Assembly (NCBI GenBank): GCA_934276635.1
Contig: CAKQTH010000005.1
Span: forward strand, 14,521-78,520
DNA from: an uncultured Alphaproteobacteria bacterium
GTDB lineage: Bacteria > Pseudomonadota > Alphaproteobacteria > RF32 > CAG-239
DNA length: 64,000 nt
Direction of reading: 5' to 3'
Of the stretch, positions 44,453 to 52,300 are shown piece by piece. Under the pieces are notes generated by a model. That model did no database searches, was not told the DNA's origin, and was given only the letters and a program-made list of their open reading frames with translations. Every line of letters starts with the position of its first letter. Position 1 is the stretch's first letter. A program made the position numbers and the translations under genes.

Positions 44453-46270
44453 ATGAAAACGACTGGTAAAAAAAACGGGAATGTTCAAAGTGAACAGCTT
44501 CCGAACTGGAATTTGGCATCTGCTTTTTATCAGAGCACCGAAGACCCGCAAATTGAGTTGGACCTCAAAACCTTTCAGGATTTGGCTTCTGACTTATCGG
44601 AGTATCGTGATTTGATTGCCGAGCTTTCAGCTAACGAATTTTATGAGTTCCTCAAAAAATACGAAAAGCTGATGGAAATGTCGCGTAAGCTTGCTCTTTT
44701 CGCTAACCTTAACAGCGTAACGCAGAAAACCGACGAAAAAGCTACCGCATTCAAAAACCGCATTTTCAACGAACTCGGAAAGAGCGAAATTCAGGTGCAG
44801 ATTGGTTTTATTCCTCACGAATTGACCACCCTGCCCGAAGAAAAAATCCTTGAGTTTTCAAACTCTAATCGTTTGCGTGAATACATTCCGTGGATGAAGG
44901 ATCATTTCTTTGCATATTATCTCCTTGATGAGGTAAATTCGCTGATTTTGAGCCAAAAATCCGATGTATCTCAGGCCTGGGACCGCCTTTATGACGAAAC
45001 CTGCGCCCGTCTGAAATTCAAAGTAGGCAACAAAACCTATAATGAAGCTCAGATTCAGAGTCTCCTCGGAGCCGCAAAAACAGCTGACGAAAGGCTGAAA
45101 ATCCAAAAGGTTATTAACCAAACCTACAAAGACAACGAGCATATTCTGGCGCTTGCGTTCAATATGCTTGTCAAGGACAAAAACATCGATGATTCCTTTA
45201 GCGGAGCCGACGATGTTGCTTATTTCAGCCGCGCTGACAATCGCATCTCCAAAGAAGATTTGCTGATGATGAGCTCAGAGGTGGTTGACTCATATATCCC
45301 TGTTTCTCAAAGGTTTTATAACCTGATGGCAAAAATTGCAAAAACCGACCATTGGCGTTATTGCGACAGAGCCTACAATCCGGTAAAAACCACAGCGAAA
45401 AAACCTAAGAACAAATACAGCTGGGAACAGTGTATTGTCGATGTGATTGAAGCGTTTGCTGAGTTTAATGCCGACTTTGCAGGTCTGGGAGCATACATCA
45501 TCAACAACGGTTGGATTGATGTTGCTCCGAAAGACGGAAAATCGAGCGGAGCTTTCTGTGTTCAGGGAAACAAGCCGTTTATTTTGCTGAACTTTAACGA
45601 AGACAAAAGCTATGCGCGTACCTTTGCCCACGAGCTTGGACACGGTATCCACCACCTTTTGTCATCGCAAGGCAGCATCATCAACGACAACACTCCGACA
45701 GCTTTGGCCGAAGTCGCTTCCGAGTTTGCGGAAAACCTGCTCTTCCAAAAGCAGCTGGCCGCAGCCGAAGACGACAAAGAAAAGCTCTCCCTTCTGATTG
45801 ACCGGGTCGGCGATATGGTTGCTACAATTCAACGGCAAATCGCTTTCTACAAGTTTGAAGATCGTGTTCACCGCGAGGCTAAAAAACACGAACTTCCGGC
45901 AGAAAGAATATCGCAAATCTGGCAAGAGGAAATCAAGCGCTATTACGGCTGCGACATCAAAGATGAAGCCGAATACTGCTGGATGGGAGTTTCTCACCTG
46001 TTTAATCAACCGTTCTATGTATATTCATACGCTTTTGCGGGGCTTGTCGTCAACAACCTGATAAAAGCTTATGAAGACGGGCAAATTGAAGAATTCCCCG
46101 AAAAATACATGGATATGTTGGCAAACACCGGAACCGAAAACTTCCGCAGCCTTTTGGAACCGTTCGGTATCGACGCTTCAAGCTCGGAATTTTGGGCAAA
46201 CGGTATGCAGCTGCTTGTTGATTATATCGACGAGATTGAAAAGCTGGCTGAAAAATTGCAGTTAATTTAG
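44453..46270 (+). CDS. pepF: M3 family oligoendopeptidase (PepF-like)
   Basis: Cytosolic zinc metallopeptidase degrading short peptides. The 605 residues show the helical PepF/M3B N-terminal domain and the zinc motif HELGH at residues 393-397 (FAHELGHGIHHLLS), with the third ligand region TALAEVASEFAENL. No signal peptide. Single gene with its own promoter and terminator. Exact peptide specificity cannot be read from sequence. Confidence 0.93.
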   Translation: MKTTGKKNGNVQSEQLPNWNLASAFYQSTEDPQIELDLKTFQDLASDLSEYRDLIAELSANEFYEFLKKYEKLMEMSRKLALFANLNSVTQKTDEKATAFKNRIFNELGKSEIQVQIGFIPHELTTLPEEKILEFSNSNRLREYIPWMKDHFFAYYLLDEVNSLILSQKSDVSQAWDRLYDETCARLKFKVGNKTYNEAQIQSLLGAAKTADERLKIQKVINQTYKDNEHILALAFNMLVKDKNIDDSFSGADDVAYFSRADNRISKEDLLMMSSEVVDSYIPVSQRFYNLMAKIAKTDHWRYCDRAYNPVKTTAKKPKNKYSWEQCIVDVIEAFAEFNADFAGLGAYIINNGWIDVAPKDGKSSGAFCVQGNKPFILLNFNEDKSYARTFAHELGHGIHHLLSSQGSIINDNTPTALAEVASEFAENLLFQKQLAAAEDDKEKLSLLIDRVGDMVATIQRQIAFYKFEDRVHREAKKHELPAERISQIWQEEIKRYYGCDIKDEAEYCWMGVSHLFNQPFYVYSYAFAGLVVNNLIKAYEDGQIEEFPEKYMDMLANTGTENFRSLLEPFGIDASSSEFWANGMQLLVDYIDEIEKLAEKLQLI

Positions 46271-46273
46271 AAA

Positions 46274-46300
46274 AAAACGGGGTTTTGCCCCGTTTTTTTT
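46274..46300 (+). terminator. Terminator of pepF
   Basis: AAAACGGGG, TTTT, GCCCCGTTTT and a T run, directly after the stop. Confidence 0.9.
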
Positions 46301-46406
46301 GTTTTTTTATGCCAAAAAAGTGGATAACCTGCAAAAAATGCTTTTTATTTTGCAACCTGTTGATATTATTCTTCCAGTCTTTAATTATATTAAGGGGATT
46401 AAACAA

Positions 46407-46868
46407 ATGAAAAAATACTATATTCTTGGCGGAGTTATCGCCGTTGTTATTGCTGTTACCGCTTGTGCCTTGATTTGCAGACACTGCTGCCGCACTGCGA
46501 TTGTTAATATTGATCAGGTTGTTGCCGCATCTTCCGATGTTGCGGAACTCAGAGCTCAGAGACAAAATGCAATTTCCGAAATGCAGAAATTTGCCGATGA
46601 AGCTAATGCTGACATTGACAAACAAACAGATTCAAAGAAAAAAGAAGAACTTCGTAAAAAATATTCTGACGAACTGGTTGCAAAACAGCAGCAGGAACAG
46701 ATGGAATATGCTAAGCGTCTGCAGGAAATCGACGAGCAGATTACTTCTTTGATTAAAGAAATTGCGAAAAAAGAAGGCTATTCTTTGGTATTGAACAAAG
46801 CCGTTGTTGTTACGGGCGGAACAGATATCACAGAAACAGTTCTGCGCAGACTCAACGAAACAAAATAA
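46407..46868 (+). CDS. Skp/OmpH-like chaperone, second copy
   Basis: 153 residues: a membrane helix or uncleaved signal (residues about 6-24) followed by a cysteine-rich CRHCC, a strand AIVNIDQVVAAS, a charged coiled coil of about 75 residues and a closing EGYSLVLNKAVVVTGGTDITETVL, the Skp tail pattern. SD AAGGGG lies 9 bases before the ATG at 46407; the frame is open further upstream. It is only distantly similar to the copy at 32068, so it is either an old duplication or an independent recruit. Confidence 0.72.
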   Translation: MKKYYILGGVIAVVIAVTACALICRHCCRTAIVNIDQVVAASSDVAELRAQRQNAISEMQKFADEANADIDKQTDSKKKEELRKKYSDELVAKQQQEQMEYAKRLQEIDEQITSLIKEIAKKEGYSLVLNKAVVVTGGTDITETVLRRLNETK

Positions 46869-46902
46869 CCTATTTCCCCACAGGAAATTTTGTTACACAA
46901 CA

Positions 46903-46930
46903 GAAACCGCCGCTTTGGCGGTTTCTTTTT
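46903..46930 (+). terminator. Terminator of the second Skp-like gene
   Basis: GAAACCGCC, GCTTT, GGCGGTTTC and T run. Confidence 0.88.
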
Positions 46931-46972
46931 GCGCGCACGATATAAAACATCAACAAAATAGGAAAATATTCC

Positions 46973-47101
46973 TTGACTTTTACAAATAAATGTGCTATCA
47001 ATGCTATCAGGTAACGGGTTTAGTGTGTCCTCCACGCTTGCCCGTTAGCTGTTATATGAAGGTCTGAAAGAGCTTTCTCGCTGTGAGAAGGCTCTTTTTT
47101 T
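46973..47101 (+). ncRNA. Structured leader or small RNA ahead of the tail-fibre gene
   Basis: Promoter-like TTGACT (46973-46978) and TATCAA (46996-47001) with a 17-base spacer, then a two-tier hairpin: TAACGGG with CCCGTTA (47012-47047) enclosing AGTGTG with CACGCT, and finally a terminator hairpin AAAGAGC/GCTCTTT with T run (47067-47101). The tail-fibre SD (AAAGGAG) comes 15 bases later. So transcription would yield an RNA of about 95 bases or, on read-through, tail-fibre mRNA. I do not recognise the RNA family. Confidence 0.55.
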
Positions 47102-47127
47102 GTGCAAAATAAAAGAAAGGAGATATA

Positions 47128-48144
47128 ATGACTGATCATATATTGGTAAAAAATATTCCTCCGCGAATTCAATATGTTGCGGACGGAGAAAGCAAAACAT
47201 TCGAGTTTCCGTTCATAATTTTTCATAATACCGATTTGAAAATTTATGTCGGAGAAGAACTCCAAAACAAAAATTTTTATACTATCAGCACATACGAAAA
47301 CAGCACCGGCGGAAGCATAACTTTTGAAGCTGCGCCGGCAACCGGAAATATCGTAACATTGGTTCGCGAACTGCCGATTGAGCGTACCAGCGATTTTCAG
47401 GAAGGAAGCTCTCTGCGCGCTGATGCTTTGAACTATGAGTTTGATTATCAGGTTGCCTGCCAGCAGCAAATTGCCGACAACTTAAACCGCTCGATGGTGT
47501 TGCCGCCGTATGCGACCGGAGACGATGTAAATTTAACTCTGCCGCTACCTTCTGCCGGAAAAGCCATTGTGTGGAATTCCGACGGAACGAATCTTGAAAA
47601 CTCGACGGTAGAAGTCAACAAGCTTGAAACAACCTTAAAGGAATACAAAACATCTGCGGAGAATTCGGCAACTGCGGCAACTTTGGCCTCGTCAGCAGCC
47701 AGGTCTGCGGCTCAAACGGCTTCAACCGCGGCCGCAAATGCAACATCGGCCGCCGCTGCCGTTGCAAACAAGGCAGATAAAGATCTCGGGAACGCTGCGG
47801 CAAATCTTGATTTTGTGACAGAAAGCTATGGCCCGGACGAAGACGGGAGCTGGTATAGAATATACAAATCAGGCTGGATTGAACAAGGCGGACGCTATCA
47901 GTCGACCGATGTTAGCAACATCGCCGGCTTTGCAACGATTAGCCTTTTGAAGCCGTATAATGACAAAAACTATACGATAAATCTGACTTCCGCCGTTCAA
48001 AACTATTTTGCTTATCTTAACGGAGTGGGCAATCCGACCAACTACAATGTTACTGCAACATCTTTCATTGCCGGAACAATGTATGTCGGCGGTTCGGGAT
48101 ATTTGAAAAGTTTTTATTGGACAACAATGGGAAAAGGAGCATAA
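47128..48144 (+). CDS. Phage tail-fibre-like protein (T7 gp17-type N-terminus)
   Basis: 338 residues. Residues about 10-125 match the T7-type tail-fibre attachment domain: FEFPFIIF, ENSTGGSITFEAAPATGNIVTLVRELPIER, ADALNYEFDYQVACQQQIADN. Then an alanine-rich coiled coil (about 175-230) and a C-terminal receptor-tip-like beta domain (SGWIEQGGRYQSTD). SD AAAGGAG precedes the ATG. No capsid, portal or integrase gene is near, so this is a stranded or domesticated tail module. Confidence 0.82.
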   Translation: MTDHILVKNIPPRIQYVADGESKTFEFPFIIFHNTDLKIYVGEELQNKNFYTISTYENSTGGSITFEAAPATGNIVTLVRELPIERTSDFQEGSSLRADALNYEFDYQVACQQQIADNLNRSMVLPPYATGDDVNLTLPLPSAGKAIVWNSDGTNLENSTVEVNKLETTLKEYKTSAENSATAATLASSAARSAAQTASTAAANATSAAAAVANKADKDLGNAAANLDFVTESYGPDEDGSWYRIYKSGWIEQGGRYQSTDVSNIAGFATISLLKPYNDKNYTINLTSAVQNYFAYLNGVGNPTNYNVTATSFIAGTMYVGGSGYLKSFYWTTMGKGA

Positions 48145-48147
48145 ACT

Positions 48148-48408
48148 ATGAAACTCGGAGACAAACTTACAAAAGAAAACTATACTCAAGGAGCAATTTT
48201 TTGCAACAAAAACGGCTATAAAATAAATCCGAAAAGCTGGATTATTGAAGAAGTTGTTACGCAAACCCCGACATATCGGGAGCTGCGCCAAAATGAATAT
48301 CCTTCAATCGGCGAACAATTGGATATGATTTATTGGGACAAAGTAAACTCCACAAATCTGTGGCAGGAGAAAATCGCGCAAATCAAAGCAAAATATCCGA
48401 AGGAGTAA
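48148..48408 (+). CDS. Small phage-type protein beside the tail fibre
   Basis: 86 residues, starting 3 bases after the tail-fibre stop. The C-terminal half (YPSIGEQLDMIYWDK, then a W and IAQIKAKYPK) is the short motif found in tail-associated phage proteins next to tail fibres. Role is uncertain, perhaps fibre assembly. It shares the tail-fibre transcript. Confidence 0.7.
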   Translation: MKLGDKLTKENYTQGAIFCNKNGYKINPKSWIIEEVVTQTPTYRELRQNEYPSIGEQLDMIYWDKVNSTNLWQEKIAQIKAKYPKE

Positions 48409-48415
48409 AAAAATC

Positions 48416-48441
48416 GTCCCCCGTATTTTCGGGGGACTTTC
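48416..48441. terminator. Terminator shared by the tail module and the glycan operon
   Basis: GTCCCCCG, TATTTT, CGGGGGAC: an 8-base GC-rich stem 7 bases past the tail gene, also only a few bases past the end of the converging WavE-like gene. Confidence 0.85.
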
Positions 48442-48442
48442 T

Positions 48443-49552
48443 TTATATTTTCTTTTTCCAGACCTGTATTTTGCATATTTTTATGGTCACTTTGCCGTCG
48501 CCGACTTTTTTTCTATATAAAAATTTGGCGATTTTTTTGGCCGCTTTCACATAAAACGGCGGCTTTTTTTCAAATATGGCCTCATTCATTAAAATTGAGG
48601 GCTTGAGCTTAAACCCGTTTAACAGCCACTCATCGCCGTTTGCCGCCTCGATATTATCCAAATCGGTATAGAGGTTGAACCATTCTTTGAATGTGAGTTC
48701 CTCAAGCTGCGGATTTACACCCAAAAAGTTGCGCCATCTGTTCACAAAATTATAATATTTCGGCCAATAAAGTCCGAGGCTGTGCGCATCGACAATGCAA
48801 AAATATCGCGCATATGCCTGCCAGCTGTTTTTGAGCGTCCAATCGATTTTGTATCCCAATTTTTCAAGATATTCAGTCGTATAATAAATTTCGCTGAATT
48901 TAAGTTTGCAATAGTCCAACATATTTTTCCATTTCGGAGTTTTTGTACGCTTTTCAAAATCGCAGCTCCAAAACTTTATGACATCATCAACATGCCCGAA
49001 CAAAAACATATCCGACACATCATACAGGCGGTATTTGAAGGTATCAAACGAAAGCGTTATCAACCGAGCCTTTTGAACATTTGCATCATACACCGGAAAA
49101 ACCTTCAGCAGATTAAACAAAAACTGCGGAATATTTGTTTCATAAAATCTTTGGTCTGTTCTGGTTTTTATGACATATTCGGCGCCCTTTTCTTTGGCGT
49201 ATTTCAGGCCGTTTTGAGTTGATAAAATCTGATAATTTATATTAAACAAACCTTTTGTTTCCGGCGCGTCGTTCAACAAAACATCAACACCTATGGCCCT
49301 GATTTTTTTGATTGCGCGCGGATCTTCGGTCTTCCAAGTAGACAAGATTATCGGACAATTCGGAAAAGTCTGCTTATACAACTTCAGGGTTTCTATCGTA
49401 AAATCATCTTCCGATTTCAGCGGTCCCTGCATCATAATGGTCAGAGAATACGGTTTTTTTAGATTGTTGGAAATCGCGCGATAATCGGCGCAAAATACCG
49501 GTTTTTCATCATATGTAACAAACTTTTTGTCTTTTATAATCGGTGTATACAT
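48443..49552 (-). CDS. WavE-like LPS/surface glycan synthesis protein
   Basis: A 369-residue protein with the WavE pattern: SLTIMMQGPLKSEDDFTIETLKLYKQTFPNCPIILSTW at residues about 35-75, followed by KTRTDQRFY. WavE proteins are predicted glycosyltransferases of LPS core or O-antigen. The C-terminal tail (FLYRKKVGDGKVTIKICKIQVWKKKI) resembles the tails of two other glycosyltransferases in this operon. Last gene of the ten-gene operon. Its ATG directly follows the in-phase stop of the upstream acetyltransferase. Confidence 0.78.
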   Translation of the reverse strand: MYTPIIKDKKFVTYDEKPVFCADYRAISNNLKKPYSLTIMMQGPLKSEDDFTIETLKLYKQTFPNCPIILSTWKTEDPRAIKKIRAIGVDVLLNDAPETKGLFNINYQILSTQNGLKYAKEKGAEYVIKTRTDQRFYETNIPQFLFNLLKVFPVYDANVQKARLITLSFDTFKYRLYDVSDMFLFGHVDDVIKFWSCDFEKRTKTPKWKNMLDYCKLKFSEIYYTTEYLEKLGYKIDWTLKNSWQAYARYFCIVDAHSLGLYWPKYYNFVNRWRNFLGVNPQLEELTFKEWFNLYTDLDNIEAANGDEWLLNGFKLKPSILMNEAIFEKKPPFYVKAAKKIAKFLYRKKVGDGKVTIKICKIQVWKKKI

Positions 49553-50336
49553 CTATTTATTTTCCTTCAAAAGATAATCCCATACGCAATAGCCCGAACA
49601 ATTTTCACGATGCCAGGTAAACTCTCCCTGTTTTACAACGCGAGCCGGAATTCCGGCAAAAATCGTACCGATTTCCGCTAAGGTGGGGGGGGGTAGAACT
49701 ATTTGCTTCTGTCTTATATGAGTTTTTTAAGAACACGGAAGACATCGCGACAACTGAATTGTCCGGTATCCGCGCGCCTTTAAGCACTTTTGCGCCCATT
49801 CCGAGCCAAACATGATTTCCGATAACGATATCTTCGGCCTTATTAAGATATTTTCCGTCTTTTGAAACAATCGCATGCCCGTCGGACGGCCTGATTGTTA
49901 TATCGGTAGAAAACATACAATCATCGCCGATAACAACCTTAATATCCGGCTCATCATTCATATATAACCGGCAACCGACGCAGGATAAATTTTTGCCGAT
50001 AACAAGCTTTGAGCCTTTTCTCAGCGGAGTTTCCGTTTTCAGGTTATAAATTCCGTAAACGGAGCCTTCAATACTGACATAATTGTTATCGCTGAGGCCT
50101 ATCACACAATTTTCAAAACTTGTTGGTTCATGGATTTCGACTGTGGAATTTTTGCCGTAAAACTCCAATTTCAGTCCGCGGATATTCGGATTTTTAATCT
50201 TTTCGCCGTTTTGTTTTATCAGCACAAAATTGTTCAGCTGCTTTGCCCGCTCAAGCTTATATTTGAGCTTATACTTTTTGCGCAGCACCCCGAACATCAC
50301 CTCGTACATACATTTATAAAACAGTTTTTTTATCAT
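49553..50336 (-). CDS. Hexapeptide acetyltransferase, frame broken at a C9 tract (phase-off)
   Basis: A left-handed beta-helix acyltransferase: repeats such as VVIGDDCMFSTDITIRP and IVIGNHVWLGMGAKVLKGARIPDNSVVAMSSVF, with a His in the catalytic position of the SDGHAI segment. As sequenced, nine C (49685-49693) put the end out of frame, giving 243 residues with a foreign tail (HLSGNRYDF). One C fewer would read TLAEIGTIFAGIPARVVKQGEF, the family's normal ending, and stop at 49553 exactly before the next ATG, for 260 residues. So the deposited sequence is an off allele (or an assembly slip). Probably O-acetylates a surface glycan. Confidence 0.82.
49685..49693 (-). repeat. C9 tract inside the acetyltransferase gene
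   Basis: Nine G on the plus strand, C on the coding strand. Lengths 8 or 11 restore the acetyltransferase reading frame; 9 does not. Confidence 0.9.
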
Positions 50337-51191
50337 TTATACCTGCTCCATTCTGATTTTTTTCCTCAAGCGGCGACGGGCTTCGGCGCAAGGAATAAAG
50401 TTTATGGCAAGCAGCTTGATTTTACGCGCAATTTTAAGCCATTTGCGCCTCTTTTCATAATCCGAAAACGATATTCCGGCAAACCCGAGCGCCTCAATTT
50501 TTTTTGCAAGCATTTTATATGTTTTTTCAGAAAAGTGATAAACTGCGTCATCAGTCGGATTCGGCTCCACAACATCGGCTTTTATCGCAATTATGTTATC
50601 ATATTTTGTTTTTGCCAACTCGTCTATCGCCGCGGCAATCGCCCTTCCCCGCTCTTTATATTCTTCTCGGGCGTCTAAATTCGTCGGGAAATTCAAAAAC
50701 AAAATCGGGCACTTGCCGTAAGTTTTTACAAACATTGCAAAAAAGTCATCATAACATTTTTTGATTTCATCTATCGGCAGCAAGTCGGTACAGCGATACA
50801 ATTTTTCAAATTCTTCGGTATGATTTATATCCCGCCAATGCGCCAGAAAACGGCTCGGGCTGCTGAGGCTCAGAAACATCTTGTCCGTGAGCTCGCTGAA
50901 CGAATCCATAATCAGCATAACCTCATACCCCCCCCCGACGATTTCTTCGGCATACGAGAATATGTCGGATTGCTCCTGTTCCAGCAGCGATAAAATATAA
51001 TCATAATTTCCGGCAATAAATTTTTTCACTTCCGGCAAATTGATTTTTGCGTCCTGATTTTGATGCATCAAAACCGCATAATCGCACCTGTTTTTCTGGT
51101 GGTTAACCAACCTGGAATTTTTGATTGACAAATTGCGCAGAGTAAAATGCCCAAGACACGCAACCCTTGATAAAATAACCCTTTTTATCAT
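50337..51191 (-). CDS. SGNH-like glycan-modifying protein candidate, with in-frame G9 tract
   Basis: 284 residues of uncertain family. Suggestive of an SGNH/GDSL fold: ILFLNFPTN in the middle and a late acidic-histidine pair DDAVYHFS, as in the Asp-His dyad, but a clear first GDS motif is not seen. Very basic C-terminal end (ARRRLRKKIRMEQV), similar to tails of surface-glycan enzymes. A G9 tract (EEIVGGGYEV) encodes three glycines and is in frame as sequenced. Starts directly after the nucleotidyltransferase gene. Confidence 0.6.
   Translation of the reverse strand: MIKRVILSRVACLGHFTLRNLSIKNSRLVNHQKNRCDYAVLMHQNQDAKINLPEVKKFIAGNYDYILSLLEQEQSDIFSYAEEIVGGGYEVMLIMDSFSELTDKMFLSLSSPSRFLAHWRDINHTEEFEKLYRCTDLLPIDEIKKCYDDFFAMFVKTYGKCPILFLNFPTNLDAREEYKERGRAIAAAIDELAKTKYDNIIAIKADVVEPNPTDDAVYHFSEKTYKMLAKKIEALGFAGISFSDYEKRRKWLKIARKIKLLAINFIPCAEARRRLRKKIRMEQV
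50928..50936 (-). repeat. G9 tract inside the SGNH-like gene
   Basis: Nine C on the plus strand, G on the coding strand, giving three glycine codons. A change of one or two bases would truncate the product near residue 88. Confidence 0.9.
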
Positions 51192-51920
51192 TTAAGATAT
51201 TCTCCGGCTGAGATATTCTTCCAATTGTTCAGGAGTTCCGACACAAGCCCAATCATTTTCGTTGATATCAAAACAACCGATGTTCAATCCAGCCTTAATC
51301 GCCCAATTATAAACATTTGACATATAATATTCATTTTTCGTTCTGTCGCCGTATATCATCATATTTATGGCACAATCCACAAAATCAGAACCGCGGGCAA
51401 ACAAGTATACGCCCGTAATCGCGTGATTTGATATCGGGTCTTTTTCGGCCGTGCGCAAAGCTTTGCCTTCATTGTCCAACTCAACAAACGAAAAACACGG
51501 CTTTGTTGTATTAAATGTCAGCAAACTACCATCAAGTTTACGCCGTTTTGCATCTTCAATAAAATTTCTGAATGCATTGTTCGAAAAAAAGTTGTCAGAA
51601 TCGGCAAAGATAACCATATCTTCGTTATTGATAATTTTGTGAGCCGCCAATGCCGTGCAAGATGCACCCTGCGTCAGCTTTTCAACTGCGACAAACTTAA
51701 CTCCGTAATTTTTTGCCAACATATCCAATTTTGCCTGATGACTTTGCTTAAACGCTTCTTGAATAATCAGCGTATAAGAGGCATTTTCAATCTTCAATCC
51801 TTCCAAAACATGTTCAATCATCATTTTGCCGTTAACCAAAATAAATGGTTTCGGCTCTTCATATCCGGCAAGTTGAAAGCGGCTGCCGGCACCGGCCATC
51901 GGAATCACAATATTAATCAT
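51192..51920 (-). CDS. Sugar-phosphate nucleotidyltransferase-like protein
   Basis: A 242-residue single-domain enzyme with the nucleotidyltransferase signature MAGAGSRFQLAGYEEPKPFILVNGKMMIEHVLE at the N-terminus, GASCTALAA, the metal-binding DSDNFF, and WACVGTPEQLEEY at the end. Predicted to activate a phosphorylated precursor with NTP for glycan building. The start overlaps the upstream HAD gene by 4 bases. Confidence 0.82.
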   Translation of the reverse strand: MINIVIPMAGAGSRFQLAGYEEPKPFILVNGKMMIEHVLEGLKIENASYTLIIQEAFKQSHQAKLDMLAKNYGVKFVAVEKLTQGASCTALAAHKIINNEDMVIFADSDNFFSNNAFRNFIEDAKRRKLDGSLLTFNTTKPCFSFVELDNEGKALRTAEKDPISNHAITGVYLFARGSDFVDCAINMMIYGDRTKNEYYMSNVYNWAIKAGLNIGCFDINENDWACVGTPEQLEEYLSRRIS

Positions 51921-52294
51921 TTTGCTTTTGCCTCTTTATATAACAAATCTTCATTGATTTCGTCCCAATTGTCCGAAAAACGCAAAACTCTGTCATCAAT
52001 CGTTATATCGGCATTCGGTTTTCCGAAAAAAATCTCATCATATTCAATCCCGTTTTTTTCAAGCCAATCGAATGTGATTTTTCCGACATTTTTCAAAGCT
52101 TTGCCGACATTGTGCCCGGTCGAGCCCATATTCCGCGCCGTATTGATTATAACAGTGTGTCCGGCGGCTCTCAAATTATGTATTTTTTCGGCAGCTCCGG
52201 GTTTTACTTTTACATCGGCATAGGTTTCTCCCTCTTTTCTGATGCTACAGATTGTTCCGTCCAAATCTATGCAAATTCTCAACTTTTTATCCAT
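51917..52294 (-). CDS. Small HAD-type phosphatase-like protein
   Basis: 125 residues with HAD motif I ICIDLDGTIC at residue 7, motif II in VIINTARNMG, and DDRVLRFSDNWD as motif IV. No cap insertion, so similar to small capsule-locus phosphatases. Sits between two nucleotidyltransferase genes, which suggests it acts on a phosphorylated intermediate of the same branch. Confidence 0.8.
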   Translation of the reverse strand: MDKKLRICIDLDGTICSIRKEGETYADVKVKPGAAEKIHNLRAAGHTVIINTARNMGSTGHNVGKALKNVGKITFDWLEKNGIEYDEIFFGKPNADITIDDRVLRFSDNWDEINEDLLYKEAKAK

Positions 52295-52300
52295 AAATTA

